Notes: a model not told the origin generated them from the sequence alone. A stretch of DNA of 64,000 bases from Veronia nyctiphanis (GCF_004116385.1 NZ_PEIB01000008.1:89575-153574); one strand, 5' to 3'; shown: positions 1 to 9,858, counted from the first letter of the stretch. Made by a program: numbers and translations.

Positions 1-897
1 CCCGGTTGTGGGGGGGCGATTGTCGTTGTCACTCAGTATGTGCGAGGAAACCTGAGTTTCGGTAGCGTGGTAGCGGTTTTAACAGCAACCATGGGCGATG
101 CTGCGTTTTTGCTTCTTGCGACTCGTCCCTCTGAGGGATTGATGATTGTGGCTCTGGGCGCATCCGTAGGCTGGATATCCGGTTACCTGGTAGACCGCCT
201 TCATGGTGTCAATTTCTTAAGGCCAGACATTAAAGTAACAGCTTCAAATCAACCTCTTAAAGATTCGAATGCGAACTCAAAAAGAGGTGCGCTTCAATCT
301 TTGTTCTGGAAAGTATTACTGCTACCAAGCCTTATCATTGCGTTGATTGGTTCGTTTCAAGTTGATGCAAATGCACTTTTTCACGTACCCCAAGGCGCAT
401 TTGAGTTTGCAGGTGCAGTGTTAGCATGGTTTGCTGTGTTGCTATGGGCGATGAACGGAGAAATTACTGATTATCAATCTGCAGTTTGCGAAGATAAAAA
501 AGGCAAAAATACAGATATTTTTCAGCGTGTTGCCCAAGATACAAACTTTATTCTAGTGTGGGTCATTGGGGCCTTTTTATTGTTCGAACTGACAGTGTTT
601 TGGCTCGGTATCGATTTATCGACAGTCTTCACCGGTTGGGCATTATTGCTGCCAGCAATGGGGGTGATAGTCGGACTTCTACCGGGGTGTGGCCCACAAA
701 TCTTGGTCACAAGCCTTTATATAAGCGGCGTTGTGCCAATTTCTGCACAGATTGGTAATGCAATTTCAAATGACGGTGATGCGCTTTTTCCGGCGATTGC
801 ATTAGCCCCCAAAGCGGCAATCGTCGCGACAATTTATTCTGCAATTCCTGCTTTTGTTGCTGCGTATACTTACTTCTTTTTGTTTGAAGTCGCTTAA
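1..897 (+). CDS. Putative heavy-metal/manganese exporter (ArsP_2-like), 5' end outside window
   Basis: The reading frame is open from base 1, so the true start lies upstream; the GTG at 40 is only the first internal start codon. The visible 298 residues are very hydrophobic with at least six likely membrane segments. A PGCGG motif at the extreme N-terminal end and a second PGCGP motif near residue 220 mark two inverted halves, as in the 10-TM putative manganese/heavy-metal exporter family (PF11449). A polar loop rich in Asn, Lys and Ser lies near residues 75-100. The protein probably sits in the inner membrane and exports a divalent metal or metalloid; the substrate cannot be read from the sequence. 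No regulatory site is visible because the 5' end is missing. Confidence 0.6.
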   Translation, partial: PGCGGAIVVVTQYVRGNLSFGSVVAVLTATMGDAAFLLLATRPSEGLMIVALGASVGWISGYLVDRLHGVNFLRPDIKVTASNQPLKDSNANSKRGALQSLFWKVLLLPSLIIALIGSFQVDANALFHVPQGAFEFAGAVLAWFAVLLWAMNGEITDYQSAVCEDKKGKNTDIFQRVAQDTNFILVWVIGAFLLFELTVFWLGIDLSTVFTGWALLLPAMGVIVGLLPGCGPQILVTSLYISGVVPISAQIGNAISNDGDALFPAIALAPKAAIVATIYSAIPAFVAAYTYFFLFEVA

Positions 898-1108
898 AGT
901 AATGGAGTAGATTCTCCGCGGAGGCGGCGATATGAATTTGAACTTCACTATTTTTTCTTGTAACTCAAATGTATGAAAATTAGTTTGATTGTGTGATTTG
1001 TCGCAAAATTGAGCCTTTAGAAGTGGGATTTATCTTTACTGTTATTGGGGTGAGACTGTTACTCTCGGCGCGTTTGGAAATTAAACACCGCGATAAGGAG
1101 AGTTTGCA

Positions 1109-2414
1109 ATGACAGTGCAAACGAAAAAGTTATCCCTGACCACCCGTGTTCTGCTGGGCATGGTTATTGGCATTCTTTCAGGTTTTGCTATTCGATTTTT
1201 GTTTCCTGAATCGGCAATTGTTCAAAACTATCTTGTTGATGGGCTCTTTGATGTGGGCGGAAAAATTTTCGTTGCGAGCTTGAAAATGCTGGTTGTACCG
1301 CTGGTTTTTGTCTCATTGGTGTGCGGTACGAGTGCGCTGAAAGATATTGCGACTTTGGGTCGACTGGGCGGAAAAACCCTCGCTTTTTACCTAAGTACGA
1401 CTGCGCTTGCGATTTCTCTGGCCATGGGATTGGCGCTGCTGGTTGGGCCTGGTGAGGGGGCTGACTTATCTTCTACTGCGGCTTTTTCAGCCTCTGAAGC
1501 TCCATCTTTGTCTCAAGTGATCATCAATATGTTCCCGACCAACCCGATTGGTTCGATGGCTCAGGGCAATACACTCCAGATCATCATCTTTGCTGTTCTG
1601 TTCGGCATTGCAATCAGTGCGTCAGGTAAACCTGGCGAACGTGTTGCCAGCTTCTTTCAGGATCTTAATGAGGTCATTCTCAAGCTGGTTGCGCTACTCA
1701 TGAATTTAGCGCCTTACGGTGTCTTCTGCTTGATGGCGAAATTGTTTATGACCATTGGTCTTTCGGCCATTCTCAGCCTTTTCGAATATTTTATGGTCTT
1801 GGTATGTGCGTTACTTATTCATGCCATGGTCACCTACACCACATTATTCCGAGTTTTTACGGGGCTTAACCCTAAAATCTTCCTGAAAAAGATGGAAGAC
1901 GCAGTAATGTTTGCACTCTCAACGGCGTCATCAAATGCGACGATTCCAGTTTCAATGGAAACGACAACCCGCAGAATGGGAGCAGATAACCGTGTTGCGT
2001 CATTTACCATCCCGTTGGGAGCGACGATCAATATGGACGGCACAGCGATGATGCAAGGCGTAGCACCGTGTTCATTGCGCAAGCGTTTAACGTTGACCTC
2101 GCATTAAGTGATTATTTGACTGTCATTATGACTGCGACACTGGCATCGATTGGCACGGCGGGCGTGCCCGGTGTCGGTCTCGTTATGCTGGCAATGGTAT
2201 TGAATCAGGTGGGACTACCGCTAGAAGGCATTGCCTGATCATGGGTGTTGACCGTTTATTGGATATGATTCGGACAGCCGTGAATATTACAGGTGACTGT
2301 GCGGTAACGTGTATTGTCGCCAAAAGCGAAGGCGCATTAAACGAAGATATCTTCAATGATGTGCGGGCAGGGGAAAAAGACGAGGAAATACATTTTTATT
2401 CTCAAGTATCCTGA
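1109..2414 (+). pseudogene. Dicarboxylate/amino acid:cation symporter (SDF/DAACS family), two frameshifts
   Basis: Inner-membrane secondary transporter of the GltP/DctA family, importing glutamate, aspartate or C4-dicarboxylates with Na+ or H+. ATG at 1109 follows AAGGAG. The intact first frame carries the Ser-rich re-entrant motif STASSNATIP and the [10 protein letters not shown] motif. One base is missing near 2065: restoring it continues the protein as [11 protein letters not shown] into the last helices. A second base is missing near 2234, after which the frame reads [17 protein letters not shown] and ends at 2414. Repaired length is 435 residues, normal for the family. Two breaks in 170 bases could mean real decay, but the downstream frames are perfectly conserved, which favours sequence error. 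A terminator follows directly. Confidence 0.85.
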
Positions 2415-2738
2415 TCATGAGGGGAAAAGCGCTGCTTAGTAGCGCTTTTTTTGTATCAGGACATTACAAAAACAAGGATCAACGTTTCGCCTTGCGTTGT
2501 ATTTATGTTTGGTCACTGTGCCGATAATTTGACTGTTTCAAAAGCGATTTCAGCGATCTCATGGATGATAATAATTGCTAAATCAGAACAATTCAGAAGA
2601 TAAATGCTTAGAGAGCGAAACATTTGGTAAACTTCGCCGCTGTTGAACTGTGTGGTATTCGCTGATTACTATCGCGGAAATTTTTTAACCAGCTCGATTG
2701 GGGCTTATGGAAACCCAATCTTTGTTAAGGAGTGTATT
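2415..2738. other. Intergenic region between two transporter genes
   Basis: 324 bases holding the symporter terminator and then the promoter/leader region of the BCCT gene. A minimal reading frame can be extended back to a TTG at 2643, but it has no ribosome binding site and no family similarity. I see no further element. Confidence 0.5.
2425..2453 (+). terminator. Rho-independent terminator of the DAACS gene
   Basis: AAAAGCGCT and AGCGCTTTT form a nine-pair stem around a seven-base loop, followed by a T run. It starts about ten bases after the symporter stop codon. Confidence 0.85.
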
Positions 2739-4372
2739 TTGAGTGACAAAAGCCATGAAGAGTTGATGGTACCTGATGGGAAAGTAAACCCCATCGATAC
2801 CGATTATCAAGTCGGGCAAGATAACATTGCGTTAAATATTGGTCCATTTGGCCTTGATATCCACAATCGGGTTTTTCTGGTCTCTGGTTTTGCGATCATT
2901 CTTTTTGTCGGAATAACCCTGTTGTTCCAGAATCAGGTTGCTCCTCTCTTTGCAGATTTAAGAGGCTGGTTGACATCTAATCTTGACTGGTTCTTTTTAA
3001 GTGCCGGTAACATCTTTGTGCTTGTCTGTTTGATTCTTGTTGTTTCACCTCTTGGTAAAGTCAGACTAGGCGGAACAGAAGCAAAACCTGATTACTCCTA
3101 AGCTGGCTGGTTTTCAATGTTATTCGCCGCAGGGATGGGTATAGGACTGATGTTTTATGGCGTATCTGAGCGTTATCACATTATGCCTCATCATTTGGCG
3201 GTACCAGTGTAGAAAATGGTGTGCGAACAGATTGGTCACCGTTGGGTGGCGCAGTTAATGACCCGGAAGCCGCAAAAAGTCTTGCCATGGCAGCGACAAT
3301 TTATCACTGGGGGCTCCACCCTTGGGCTATCTATGCGGTACTCGCACTAGGGTTGGCCTTGTTCTCGTTTAACAAGGGCCTGCCATTAACAATACGCTCA
3401 GTATTTTACCCATTGTTTGGCGAATCAGTCTGGGGCTGGGTGGGGCATGTCATCGACATCCTTGCTGTTGTGGCAACACTTTTCGGTCTTGCTACATCAC
3501 TGGGGCTTGGCGCTTCGCAGGCCGCTGCTGGACTGAACTACCTATTCGGTATTCCAACGGGTGCAACGACAGAAATTGTACTGGTTGTGTTTATTACCAT
3601 TCTAGCCCTGACATCGGTACTCGCTGGCTTGGATGCTGGTGTTAAGCGATTGTCCGAAATAAACATGGTTCTTGCTCTGCTGCTGTTATTGTTTGTGATT
3701 GTCGCTGGACCAACACTTGCCATTCTGGGTGGTTTCTTCTCAAACATCGGTAGCTACTTACAAAACTTGCCTGCGCTTTCTATGCCATTTGGCCGAGAAG
3801 ACAGTAACTTCTCTCAAGGCTGGACTGCATTCTACTGGGCATGGTGGATTTCATGGTCACCATTTGTCGGCATGTTTATCGCACGCGTTTCACGTGGACG
3901 ATCGGTGCGTGAGTTTATTATTTGTGTGCTGCTTATCCCTTCAACGGCTTGTGTACTTTGGATGACGGCTTTCGGTGGCACCGCAATAAGCCAGTTGGTG
4001 AATGATGGTTATACGGCGGTGACGGAAGCTGCTCTGCCGCTTCAACTTTTCACCATGTTGGATGCGTTGCCGTTGGCTTCAATTACCTCATTTATCGGTA
4101 TTATTCTGGTCGTTGTATTCTTTGTGACCTCTTCCGATTCGGGCTCATTGGTGATTGATACAATATCCGCAGGCGGTAAAGTTGATGCGCCAACACCACA
4201 GCGAGTTTTCTGGTGTACGTTTGAGGGGTTAGTAGCAATAGCGCTTATTCTTGGGGGCGGCTTGGTGGCATTGCAAGCGATGGCAGTGTCTACCGGTTTC
4301 CCGTTCACTATTGTACTGTTGGTGGCATGTATTTCTGTTGTTAAAGGTCTGGCCAGCGAGCCACGCGATTAA
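2739..4372 (+). pseudogene. BCCT family betaine/carnitine/choline transporter, interrupted
   Basis: Inner-membrane importer of compatible solutes such as glycine betaine or choline, driven by sodium or proton gradients and used in osmotic adaptation. The start is TTG at 2739, chosen because AAGGAG ends six bases upstream. The conserved tryptophan-rich segment (FYWAWWISWSPFVGMF) and the RGRSVREFI cytoplasmic motif identify the family. An in-frame TAA at 3099 interrupts the segment after KPDYS, where the family continues AGWFSMLFAAGMG. A single base is missing near 3171; restoring it reads VSEPLSHYASSFGGTSVENG. Repaired length is about 544 residues. The TAA needs a substitution, so this gene is the best candidate for genuine inactivation in the window. 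Substrate cannot be decided. Confidence 0.85.
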
Positions 4373-4401
4373 CAAGCAAATACTGCAGTAACTTGTCATT
4401 G

Positions 4402-4424
4402 CAAGGCAGATCATCGATCTGCCT
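4402..4424 (+). terminator. Perfect hairpin between BCCT and DUF294 genes
   Basis: AAGGCAGATC and GATCTGCCTT pair perfectly around a three-base loop. No T run follows, so it may be a weak terminator, a processing site or an attenuator ahead of the gene starting at 4447. Confidence 0.5.
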
Positions 4425-4446
4425 TGATTGATTCTGGAGAAAAGCG

Positions 4447-6345
4447 GTGGAAGCAGAACAGAGAGAAATCTCCGAATTCTTATCCCAATATGCGCCTTTT
4501 GATGAGCTTCCGGAAGAGACCATTGACGATATCGCGACGAACATTGAGATAGCCTATTTTCGTTCAGGCACTGAAATCCTGAAATTTGGTGATCCGATAA
4601 AAGACCTCGCGGTCGTTCGCAGCGGTGCTGTTGAGATTTTTCGCCGCAATGGCGAGCTGTTCAACCGACTGACTGCAGGTGATCTCTTCGGTCAGATGGG
4701 CTTGCTGATGAACAAAAAGGTACGACTTCCTGCCCGTGCGTTGGAAGATACCCTTATCTACTTCATTCCCGATACGGTCTTTCAGAACCTGTTTGATGAA
4801 TTTGAGCAGTTTGCTGACTTTGTCGAGATTGAAGGTCGTGCAAGATTGAGGCAAGCGGTTGAAAACCATCAAGATAATAATGATTTGACCACATCCAAAG
4901 TGTGCAGCTTAATCATGCGCGAACCAATCACTGTCACCGACACAGCAACGGTGAAAGAAGCTGCCGAAGCAATGGCGAATGATGATGTCTCATCAGTACT
5001 GGTGCTATCAAGTGAACCTATCGAAGGCGAAACCGAATACGACACCGTTCCTGCGGGGGCATTAGTGGGGATCGTCACTGACAGAGACCTTCGTAATTTG
5101 GTATTGGCAGAGGGGCGGTCACCGGATGTGAATATTGCTGATATCATGCCGCAGCAGGTGATATCTCTCGATCACAATGCGTATGTGTTTGAGGCGATGT
5201 TGGCAATGCTCAAAAACAATGTCCATCATTTACCCATTTTGAAACGCAACACGCCGATTGGCGTGATAGCGATGTCAGACATTGTGCGTTACGAATCACA
5301 AAACAGCCTCTTCCTTGTGAGTAGTATCTTCAACCAACAGACCGTGGAAGACCTAGTGTCTCTCTCCGAAGATGTTCAGCCCTGCTTTGTTCGTATGGTC
5401 AATGAAGACGCCAACTCACACATGATAGGCAGTGCAATGGCTGTGATTGGTCGAAGTTTCAAGCAGCGCCTTTTGGAACTGGCAGAAGAGAAACTTGGTC
5501 CTCCGCCTGTTGCCTACTGTTTTCTTGCGCTTGGCTCTATGGCAAGAGATGAGCAGCTTATTGTCACCGATCAAGACAATGCGATTATTCTTGATGACAG
5601 ATATGACCCTGACCAACATCTGGACTATTTTGAGGCGCTGTCAGCGTTTGTTTGTGACGGTCTGGATGCGTGCGGTTATCCATATTGCAATGGCGGCATT
5701 ATGGCAACAAACCCAGAGTGGCGTAAGACGCGAAGCCAGTGGGAAGAGACATTTGCGTCTTGGATTGATGAGCCCAACCCCAAGTCACTGCTGAATAGCT
5801 CGATATTTTTTGACCTCGACGGTGTATGGGGAGCCACCAATTGGGCGGAGCAACTCAAAGCCTTTATCGGTCGCCGTGCACGTCGTAATAACCGTTTTCT
5901 TGCCTGCATGGCGCGAAATGCGCTGACAAGAAAGCCGCCACTGGGCTTTTTCAAAAATTTCGTGATGGAGCAGGATGGCCAGCACAAAAACTCCATCAAC
6001 CTGAAACGACGTGGTGCTGCACCGTTGGCTGAGCTTATTCGTGTTCATGCGTTGGCAATTGATTCTCGTGCGCAAAATTCGTTTGAGCGGCTTGATGACA
6101 TTATCGAAGCTGGAGTCTTGCCCGTTGGTCGCGCTGCGGATTTAAGAGATGCGCTGGAGTTTATCTCAACGGTGCGCATTCGCCACCAGGCCATTGATAT
6201 TGAGGCGGAACGGGAGCCGGACAATAACATTGAGCCTGAAAACCTCTCTGATTTTGATCGTCGCCACTTAAAAGATGCTTTTCAGATCCTCAGTAATGCA
6301 CAGAGTTTTCTGAAATTTAGATATCAACCAAACCGGGGAAACTGA
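4447..6345 (+). CDS. Cyclic-nucleotide-binding / CBS / DUF294 nucleotidyltransferase-like signalling protein
   Basis: 632 residues starting at a GTG with GGAG nine bases upstream. Domains in order: a cNMP-binding fold (about 15-130, with the phosphate-binding-cassette-like stretch around AGDLFGQMG), two CBS repeats (about 150-285) that should bind an adenine nucleotide, a DUF294 nucleotidyltransferase domain (about 310-450; motif LGSMARDEQLIVTDQDNAI has the GS and paired acidic residues of this fold), and a C-terminal DUF294 partner domain. The set suggests a cytosolic sensor that transfers a nucleotide in response to ligand, but the target is unknown. In related bacteria this gene and the adjoining exonuclease often stand beside acetate-uptake genes; here the upstream neighbour is a BCCT transporter. 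The exonuclease begins nine bases downstream, so the two are probably cotranscribed. Confidence 0.85.
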   Translation: MEAEQREISEFLSQYAPFDELPEETIDDIATNIEIAYFRSGTEILKFGDPIKDLAVVRSGAVEIFRRNGELFNRLTAGDLFGQMGLLMNKKVRLPARALEDTLIYFIPDTVFQNLFDEFEQFADFVEIEGRARLRQAVENHQDNNDLTTSKVCSLIMREPITVTDTATVKEAAEAMANDDVSSVLVLSSEPIEGETEYDTVPAGALVGIVTDRDLRNLVLAEGRSPDVNIADIMPQQVISLDHNAYVFEAMLAMLKNNVHHLPILKRNTPIGVIAMSDIVRYESQNSLFLVSSIFNQQTVEDLVSLSEDVQPCFVRMVNEDANSHMIGSAMAVIGRSFKQRLLELAEEKLGPPPVAYCFLALGSMARDEQLIVTDQDNAIILDDRYDPDQHLDYFEALSAFVCDGLDACGYPYCNGGIMATNPEWRKTRSQWEETFASWIDEPNPKSLLNSSIFFDLDGVWGATNWAEQLKAFIGRRARRNNRFLACMARNALTRKPPLGFFKNFVMEQDGQHKNSINLKRRGAAPLAELIRVHALAIDSRAQNSFERLDDIIEAGVLPVGRAADLRDALEFISTVRIRHQAIDIEAEREPDNNIEPENLSDFDRRHLKDAFQILSNAQSFLKFRYQPNRGN

Positions 6346-6353
6346 CGACAGTC

Positions 6354-7091
6354 ATGTTGTATTTAGGCTCAGATGAAAGAGTGTCCGGTGGGCCGAGAGG
6401 TCCCGATTGGCAGTTAATCAATAAACGTCTTGGTCAAAACGCCAAGGACCCGCGGTTGAAAAGATTTTATCAAGCTGGCGTCATCGACGGCGCAACGAAT
6501 TTGTCTGATGTGGAATTTGTGGCGCTGGATTTTGAAACGACCGGGCTTGAGCCGTCACAGAGCGACATTGTCAGTATTGGCCTCGTGCCATTTACACTGT
6601 CACGAATTTACTGCAAGCAGGCAAGGCATTGGATCGTAAACCCCCGAAAACCGCTCGGTGAAGAATCTGTGGTGATTCATGGCATCACACACAGTGATAT
6701 TGAGGAAGCCCCCGATCTGAAGGGAATTCTCGAAGAGGTTTTAGAGGCATTGGCGGGAAAAATGGTCGTCGTGCACTATCGGCGAATTGAACGCAACTTT
6801 TTCGATCAAGCCTTGAAACATCGTATTGGTGAAGGTGTGTTATTTCCTGTCGTCGACACGCTCGATATCGAATCGCGATTTCATCGTAGGCCGTATCACA
6901 AAGTAATGTCTTGGTTAACACGAAAGCCAATGACATCAATAAGACTTGCCGATAGCCGTACCCGTTACAAACTGCCATTTTATCGCGGTCACAATGCACT
7001 GACAGACGCCATTGCGACAGCGGAACTTTTACAGGCCCAAGTGGCACACAGGTATTCACCAGTTCACCCTATCAGAGGTCTCTGGTGTTGA
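6354..7091 (+). CDS. DnaQ-like 3'-5' exonuclease (DEDDh family)
   Basis: 245 residues. ExoI motif ALDFETTGLEP begins near residue 60, an ExoII-like segment VVHYRRIERNFFD near 136 and ExoIII HNALTDAIATAELL near 212, giving the DEDDh set of metal-binding acids and the general-base His. It resembles the epsilon subunit of DNA polymerase III but is longer at the N-terminus and is a separate paralogue. Nucleic acid substrate and pathway are unknown. It follows the DUF294 protein by eight bases and is likely its operon partner, a pairing seen in many gammaproteobacteria (established association; function inferred). Confidence 0.8.
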   Translation: MLYLGSDERVSGGPRGPDWQLINKRLGQNAKDPRLKRFYQAGVIDGATNLSDVEFVALDFETTGLEPSQSDIVSIGLVPFTLSRIYCKQARHWIVNPRKPLGEESVVIHGITHSDIEEAPDLKGILEEVLEALAGKMVVVHYRRIERNFFDQALKHRIGEGVLFPVVDTLDIESRFHRRPYHKVMSWLTRKPMTSIRLADSRTRYKLPFYRGHNALTDAIATAELLQAQVAHRYSPVHPIRGLWC

Positions 7092-7270
7092 GTTGCAGCC
7101 TGTTTTGTTGGCAGTGCATTGAAACTAAAGATTATTTTTCATGATTGGCGTGTGGCAGAGCTAATTTCAACTAGACTTGGTGATGAGTTGTCTCTGGAGA
7201 ATCACATACGCGGCGAGAGTCGTTACGTTACTTGAGAAATGTATACCAATTAACACAAGGATTGAGCGAA

Positions 7271-7729
7271 ATGATTGAGAAAGACAAAGTAGTCATCATC
7301 GAGTACACGGTAAAAGATCTCAACGGCGTATTGATTAATGCGACCGAGTCTGATGAGCCATTGGCGTTTATCTTTGGTGCAGGCCATGTTATTCCGGGCC
7401 TCGAAAAGTGCCTTGATGGCAAAGATTCAGGCGAAGAATTTGAAGTGAAGCTCGAAGCTGAAGAAGCTTATGGACCAAGAAACGATAGCCTGGTTCAGGA
7501 AGTTGAACGCGCTGCATTTCAGGGCGTCGATAACATTGAGCCCGGAATGATTTTCACTGCGAGTGGGCCAAAGGGAGAAATTCAGGTCACGGTTGTCAGC
7601 GCGGATGATGAGAAAGTGAGAGTTGATGGTAACCATCCTTTAGCGGGTAAAGGCCTTCACTTTGTGGGCAAAGTGTTGGAGGTGCGTGATGCGACTGAGG
7701 AAGAACTCAGTCATGGCCACGTGCACTGA
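7271..7729 (+). CDS. FKBP-type peptidyl-prolyl cis-trans isomerase (SlyD-like)
   Basis: 152 residues; ATG at 7271 chosen because AAGGA lies nine bases upstream and the sequence MIEKDKVVIIEYTV is the usual family start. FKBP half domains flank an inserted-flap chaperone domain (about 68-130), the SlyD/SlpA arrangement. Residues of the active site are visible in FIFGAGHVIPGLEKCL and in the closing GKGLHFVGKVLEV. The C-terminus is only HGHVH, so the long His/Cys-rich nickel-binding tail of SlyD is absent. The cytosolic role would be proline isomerisation and folding assistance. Monocistronic, with its own terminator. Confidence 0.85.
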   Translation: MIEKDKVVIIEYTVKDLNGVLINATESDEPLAFIFGAGHVIPGLEKCLDGKDSGEEFEVKLEAEEAYGPRNDSLVQEVERAAFQGVDNIEPGMIFTASGPKGEIQVTVVSADDEKVRVDGNHPLAGKGLHFVGKVLEVRDATEEELSHGHVH

Positions 7730-7750
7730 TTCCTTCCCTTACAAACAAAT

Positions 7751-7780
7751 AAAAAACGGCCAACAAAGGCTGTTTTTTAT
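7751..7780 (+). terminator. Terminator after the FKBP gene
   Basis: AAAAAACGGCC pairs with GGCTGTTTTTT (one G-T pair) around a short A-rich loop and ends in a T run, about 20 bases after the stop codon. Confidence 0.75.
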
Positions 7781-7812
7781 TATCTGAATATTCAGTAAAT
7801 CATGAGCACAAA

Positions 7813-8088
7813 TCAGGTCAATATTTCCAATTCCGTCAATGATGCCATTGCGGCTCTATTGCTTTGGCCGCAGATTGCAGTGTCTGGTTTGAATTGACCG
7901 CAGACCTCCGGACGTTCTGGCTTTCCGAACAGGTTACAAAGGTTCTTCTCGTTGAGTTGAACGCAACGGACACCCGCTGGCTTTCCATCAGGCATGCCGG
8001 GGATTGGAGAGGAAATACTGGGCGCGATGCAACAGGCACCGCAGCCCAGTCGGCATTCAACATGCGTAGAAAGATTTTCTCCGGTCAT
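7813..8088 (-). CDS. YkgJ-family cysteine cluster protein
   Basis: 91 residues. The cysteines CRLGCGACC (residues 12-20), a second group at CVQL/CNLF (about 42-52) and CGQF/CGQS (about 63-73) form the CxxCxxCC signature of the YkgJ/zinc- or iron-chelating domain family (PF03692). The family binds a metal or Fe-S cluster; biochemical role is unknown. It faces the YcgN gene, also a cysteine-cluster protein, across 193 bases, so two members of related families sit head to head. Confidence 0.8.
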   Translation of the reverse strand: MTGENLSTHVECRLGCGACCIAPSISSPIPGMPDGKPAGVRCVQLNEKNLCNLFGKPERPEVCGQFKPDTAICGQSNRAAMASLTELEILT

Positions 8089-8281
8089 ACAACTTACCCG
8101 AATATTGAAATTGGTGCGGACTTTATCACTCTATCAATAAGAAGCAAAGTATTGCCCATCCTGACGCAATAGGCATACATGCCGGAAGAAAGGCAGAAGG
8201 ATTGTACTTGAACTTTGCTGTCAGTATGGTTATAACCATCGCCTTTTGCTAGCCCAAATCCAATTAGCAGGACAAACGACA

Positions 8282-8721
8282 ATGACAGCTCCCTTCTGGC
8301 AACAGAAACAGTTAACCGAAATGACCGATCAAGAATGGGAGTCTCTCTGTGATGGTTGTGGAAAATGCTGTCTGCATAAGCTCATTGATGAAGAAACCGA
8401 TGAGCTTTATTACACCAATGTAGCCTGCAGCCTTCTGGATAATAAAACATGTTCATGTAAGGACTATCCTAATCGTTTCAGCTATGACGAAGATTGCATT
8501 AAGCTGACTCGGGACAAAATCGATGATTTCTACTGGCTACCCCACACTTGTGCATACCGCTTGTTAGCCGAAGGTAAGAGCTTGCCAACATGGCATCCGC
8601 TGATTACAGGATCAAAAGAGGCCATGCATCAGCCGACGAGTCAGTCAAAGAAAAAGTCGTGTATGAAATCGATGTGATTGAATGGGAAGACCACATCTTG
8701 AATCATCCAAACAGACTCTAG
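8282..8721 (+). CDS. YcgN family cysteine cluster protein (UPF0260), one frameshift
   Basis: ATG at 8282, preceded by AGGA. The N-terminal part contains [16 protein letters not shown] (about residues 20-35), then [13 protein letters not shown] and CAYR, the cysteines characteristic of the UPF0260/YcgN family. One base is missing near 8632 after EAMHQ. Restoring it reads [20 protein letters not shown] and HILNHPNRL, stop at 8721, total 146 residues, matching the family. Without repair the frame ends at 8677 in an unrelated tail. Metal binding is expected; function is unknown. DusC starts 17 bases downstream, so the two are probably cotranscribed. Confidence 0.85.
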
Positions 8722-8738
8722 ATGAGGATGTGACTGCA

Positions 8739-9713
8739 ATGCGTTTGATCCTAGGTCCAATGGAAGGGGTACTAGACCCTTTGATGCGTCAGATCCTCAC
8801 AGAAATAAACCCCTATGACATGTGTGTCACTGAGTTTGTGAGAGTGGTCGATCGTAAACTTCCTGCTCGTGTCTTTCATCGCGTATCACCTGAACTCGAT
8901 AATGGCGGCAAAACGAAATCGGGAACGCCTGTGAGGATTCAGCTCCTTGGCCAATCTCCTCTATACATGGCAGAAAATGCGGCTTTAGCGGTTGAGCTGG
9001 GCTCGCCGGGCATCGATATCAATTTTGGTTGTCCATCAAAAGTCGTCAACGGTAACAAAGGTGGCGCGGCATTGTTGAAAGAGCCTGAATTAATGTATCA
9101 GGTTATTCGTGCTGTTCGAGACGCTGTACCGACAGACAAATCGGTCAGTGCGAAAATACGTCTTGGTTTTGATGACTGCTCACCTTATCGCGAGATCACA
9201 GATGCAGTTCAACTTGCAGGTGCCAGTGAGCTGGTGGTGCATGGAAGAAGTAAAGCGGATGCTTACCGCGCTGGCACTATCCGCTGGGATTTGATTGGTG
9301 ATATCAACCAAAGACTATCAATTCCTGTGACGGCTAACGGTGATATTTGGAATCATCAAGATGCGATGGCATGTCAAACGGCGACCAACTGTGAAACCTT
9401 AATGGTATGCCGCGGCGCGCTTAATATGCCAAACCTAGGCGCAAATATTAAAGATCAGGAAGCACCGCTGCCATGGTCTGAATTACTCAATCTACTTGTC
9501 CGGTATTCTGAGTTTGAAATCAAAGGGGACAAAGGACTTTATTACCCGAATCGAGTGAAACAATGGTTCCGGTACCTTCAGGTCCAGTACCCTGAGGCGA
9601 AGCCGTTGTTTATGAATATTCGCCAGTTAAAAGACAAACAGACCATTCTCAATGAGATTATTTGTGCCAGAGATACGGTTGCAAACAGCCTCTCTTCGTC
9701 CCTAATTGTCTAA
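8739..9713 (+). CDS. dusC: tRNA-dihydrouridine(16) synthase C
   Basis: 324 residues; start ATG 8739 gives the family start MRLILGPMEGVLDP. An FMN-binding TIM barrel occupies about 1-240, with the catalytic Cys in NFGCPSKVVNGNKGG and phosphate-binding residues around VTANGDIWN and MVCRGALNMP. The C-terminal helical domain (about 245-320) binds tRNA. DusC reduces uridine 16 in the D-loop of tRNA using NADPH and FMN. It lies just downstream of ycgN; the reading frame is intact. Confidence 0.92.
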   Translation: MRLILGPMEGVLDPLMRQILTEINPYDMCVTEFVRVVDRKLPARVFHRVSPELDNGGKTKSGTPVRIQLLGQSPLYMAENAALAVELGSPGIDINFGCPSKVVNGNKGGAALLKEPELMYQVIRAVRDAVPTDKSVSAKIRLGFDDCSPYREITDAVQLAGASELVVHGRSKADAYRAGTIRWDLIGDINQRLSIPVTANGDIWNHQDAMACQTATNCETLMVCRGALNMPNLGANIKDQEAPLPWSELLNLLVRYSEFEIKGDKGLYYPNRVKQWFRYLQVQYPEAKPLFMNIRQLKDKQTILNEIICARDTVANSLSSSLIV

Positions 9714-9733
9714 AAAATAATAACTAAATCGCA

Positions 9734-9824
9734 TTTTACCTCTTGTTACAAATTGATTGTTGTCATTAAGGCTCCGCGCTGGCTATTATCACGCTCATTC
9801 TAGCCAAGAGGTAAAAACAACAAT
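9734..9824 (+). promoter_or_regulatory. Inverted-repeat leader or operator region upstream of terC-like gene
   Basis: TTTTACCTCTTG (9734-9745) is a perfect inverted repeat of CAAGAGGTAAAA (9805-9816). ATTGTTGT (9756-9763) is complementary to ACAACAAT (9817-9824), and the same bases can instead pair as AAACAAC (9815-9821) with GTTGTTT (9843-9849). If transcribed from upstream this could form a pseudoknot with a switch. Alternatively a promoter lies inside the loop (TTGTCA 9760-9765, 18 bases, TATTAT 9784-9789) and the repeats would be protein sites flanking it. I cannot decide between the two from sequence. Confidence 0.45.
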
Positions 9825-9858
9825 ATATGGACGACCCCTCGAGTTGTTTCCGAATTAT

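Noticed and set aside
1834..2082. Long minus-strand open frames opposite the symporter and other genes
   Set aside because: They lie opposite conserved coding sequence, lack ribosome binding sites and show no family features; they are shadows of the real genes.
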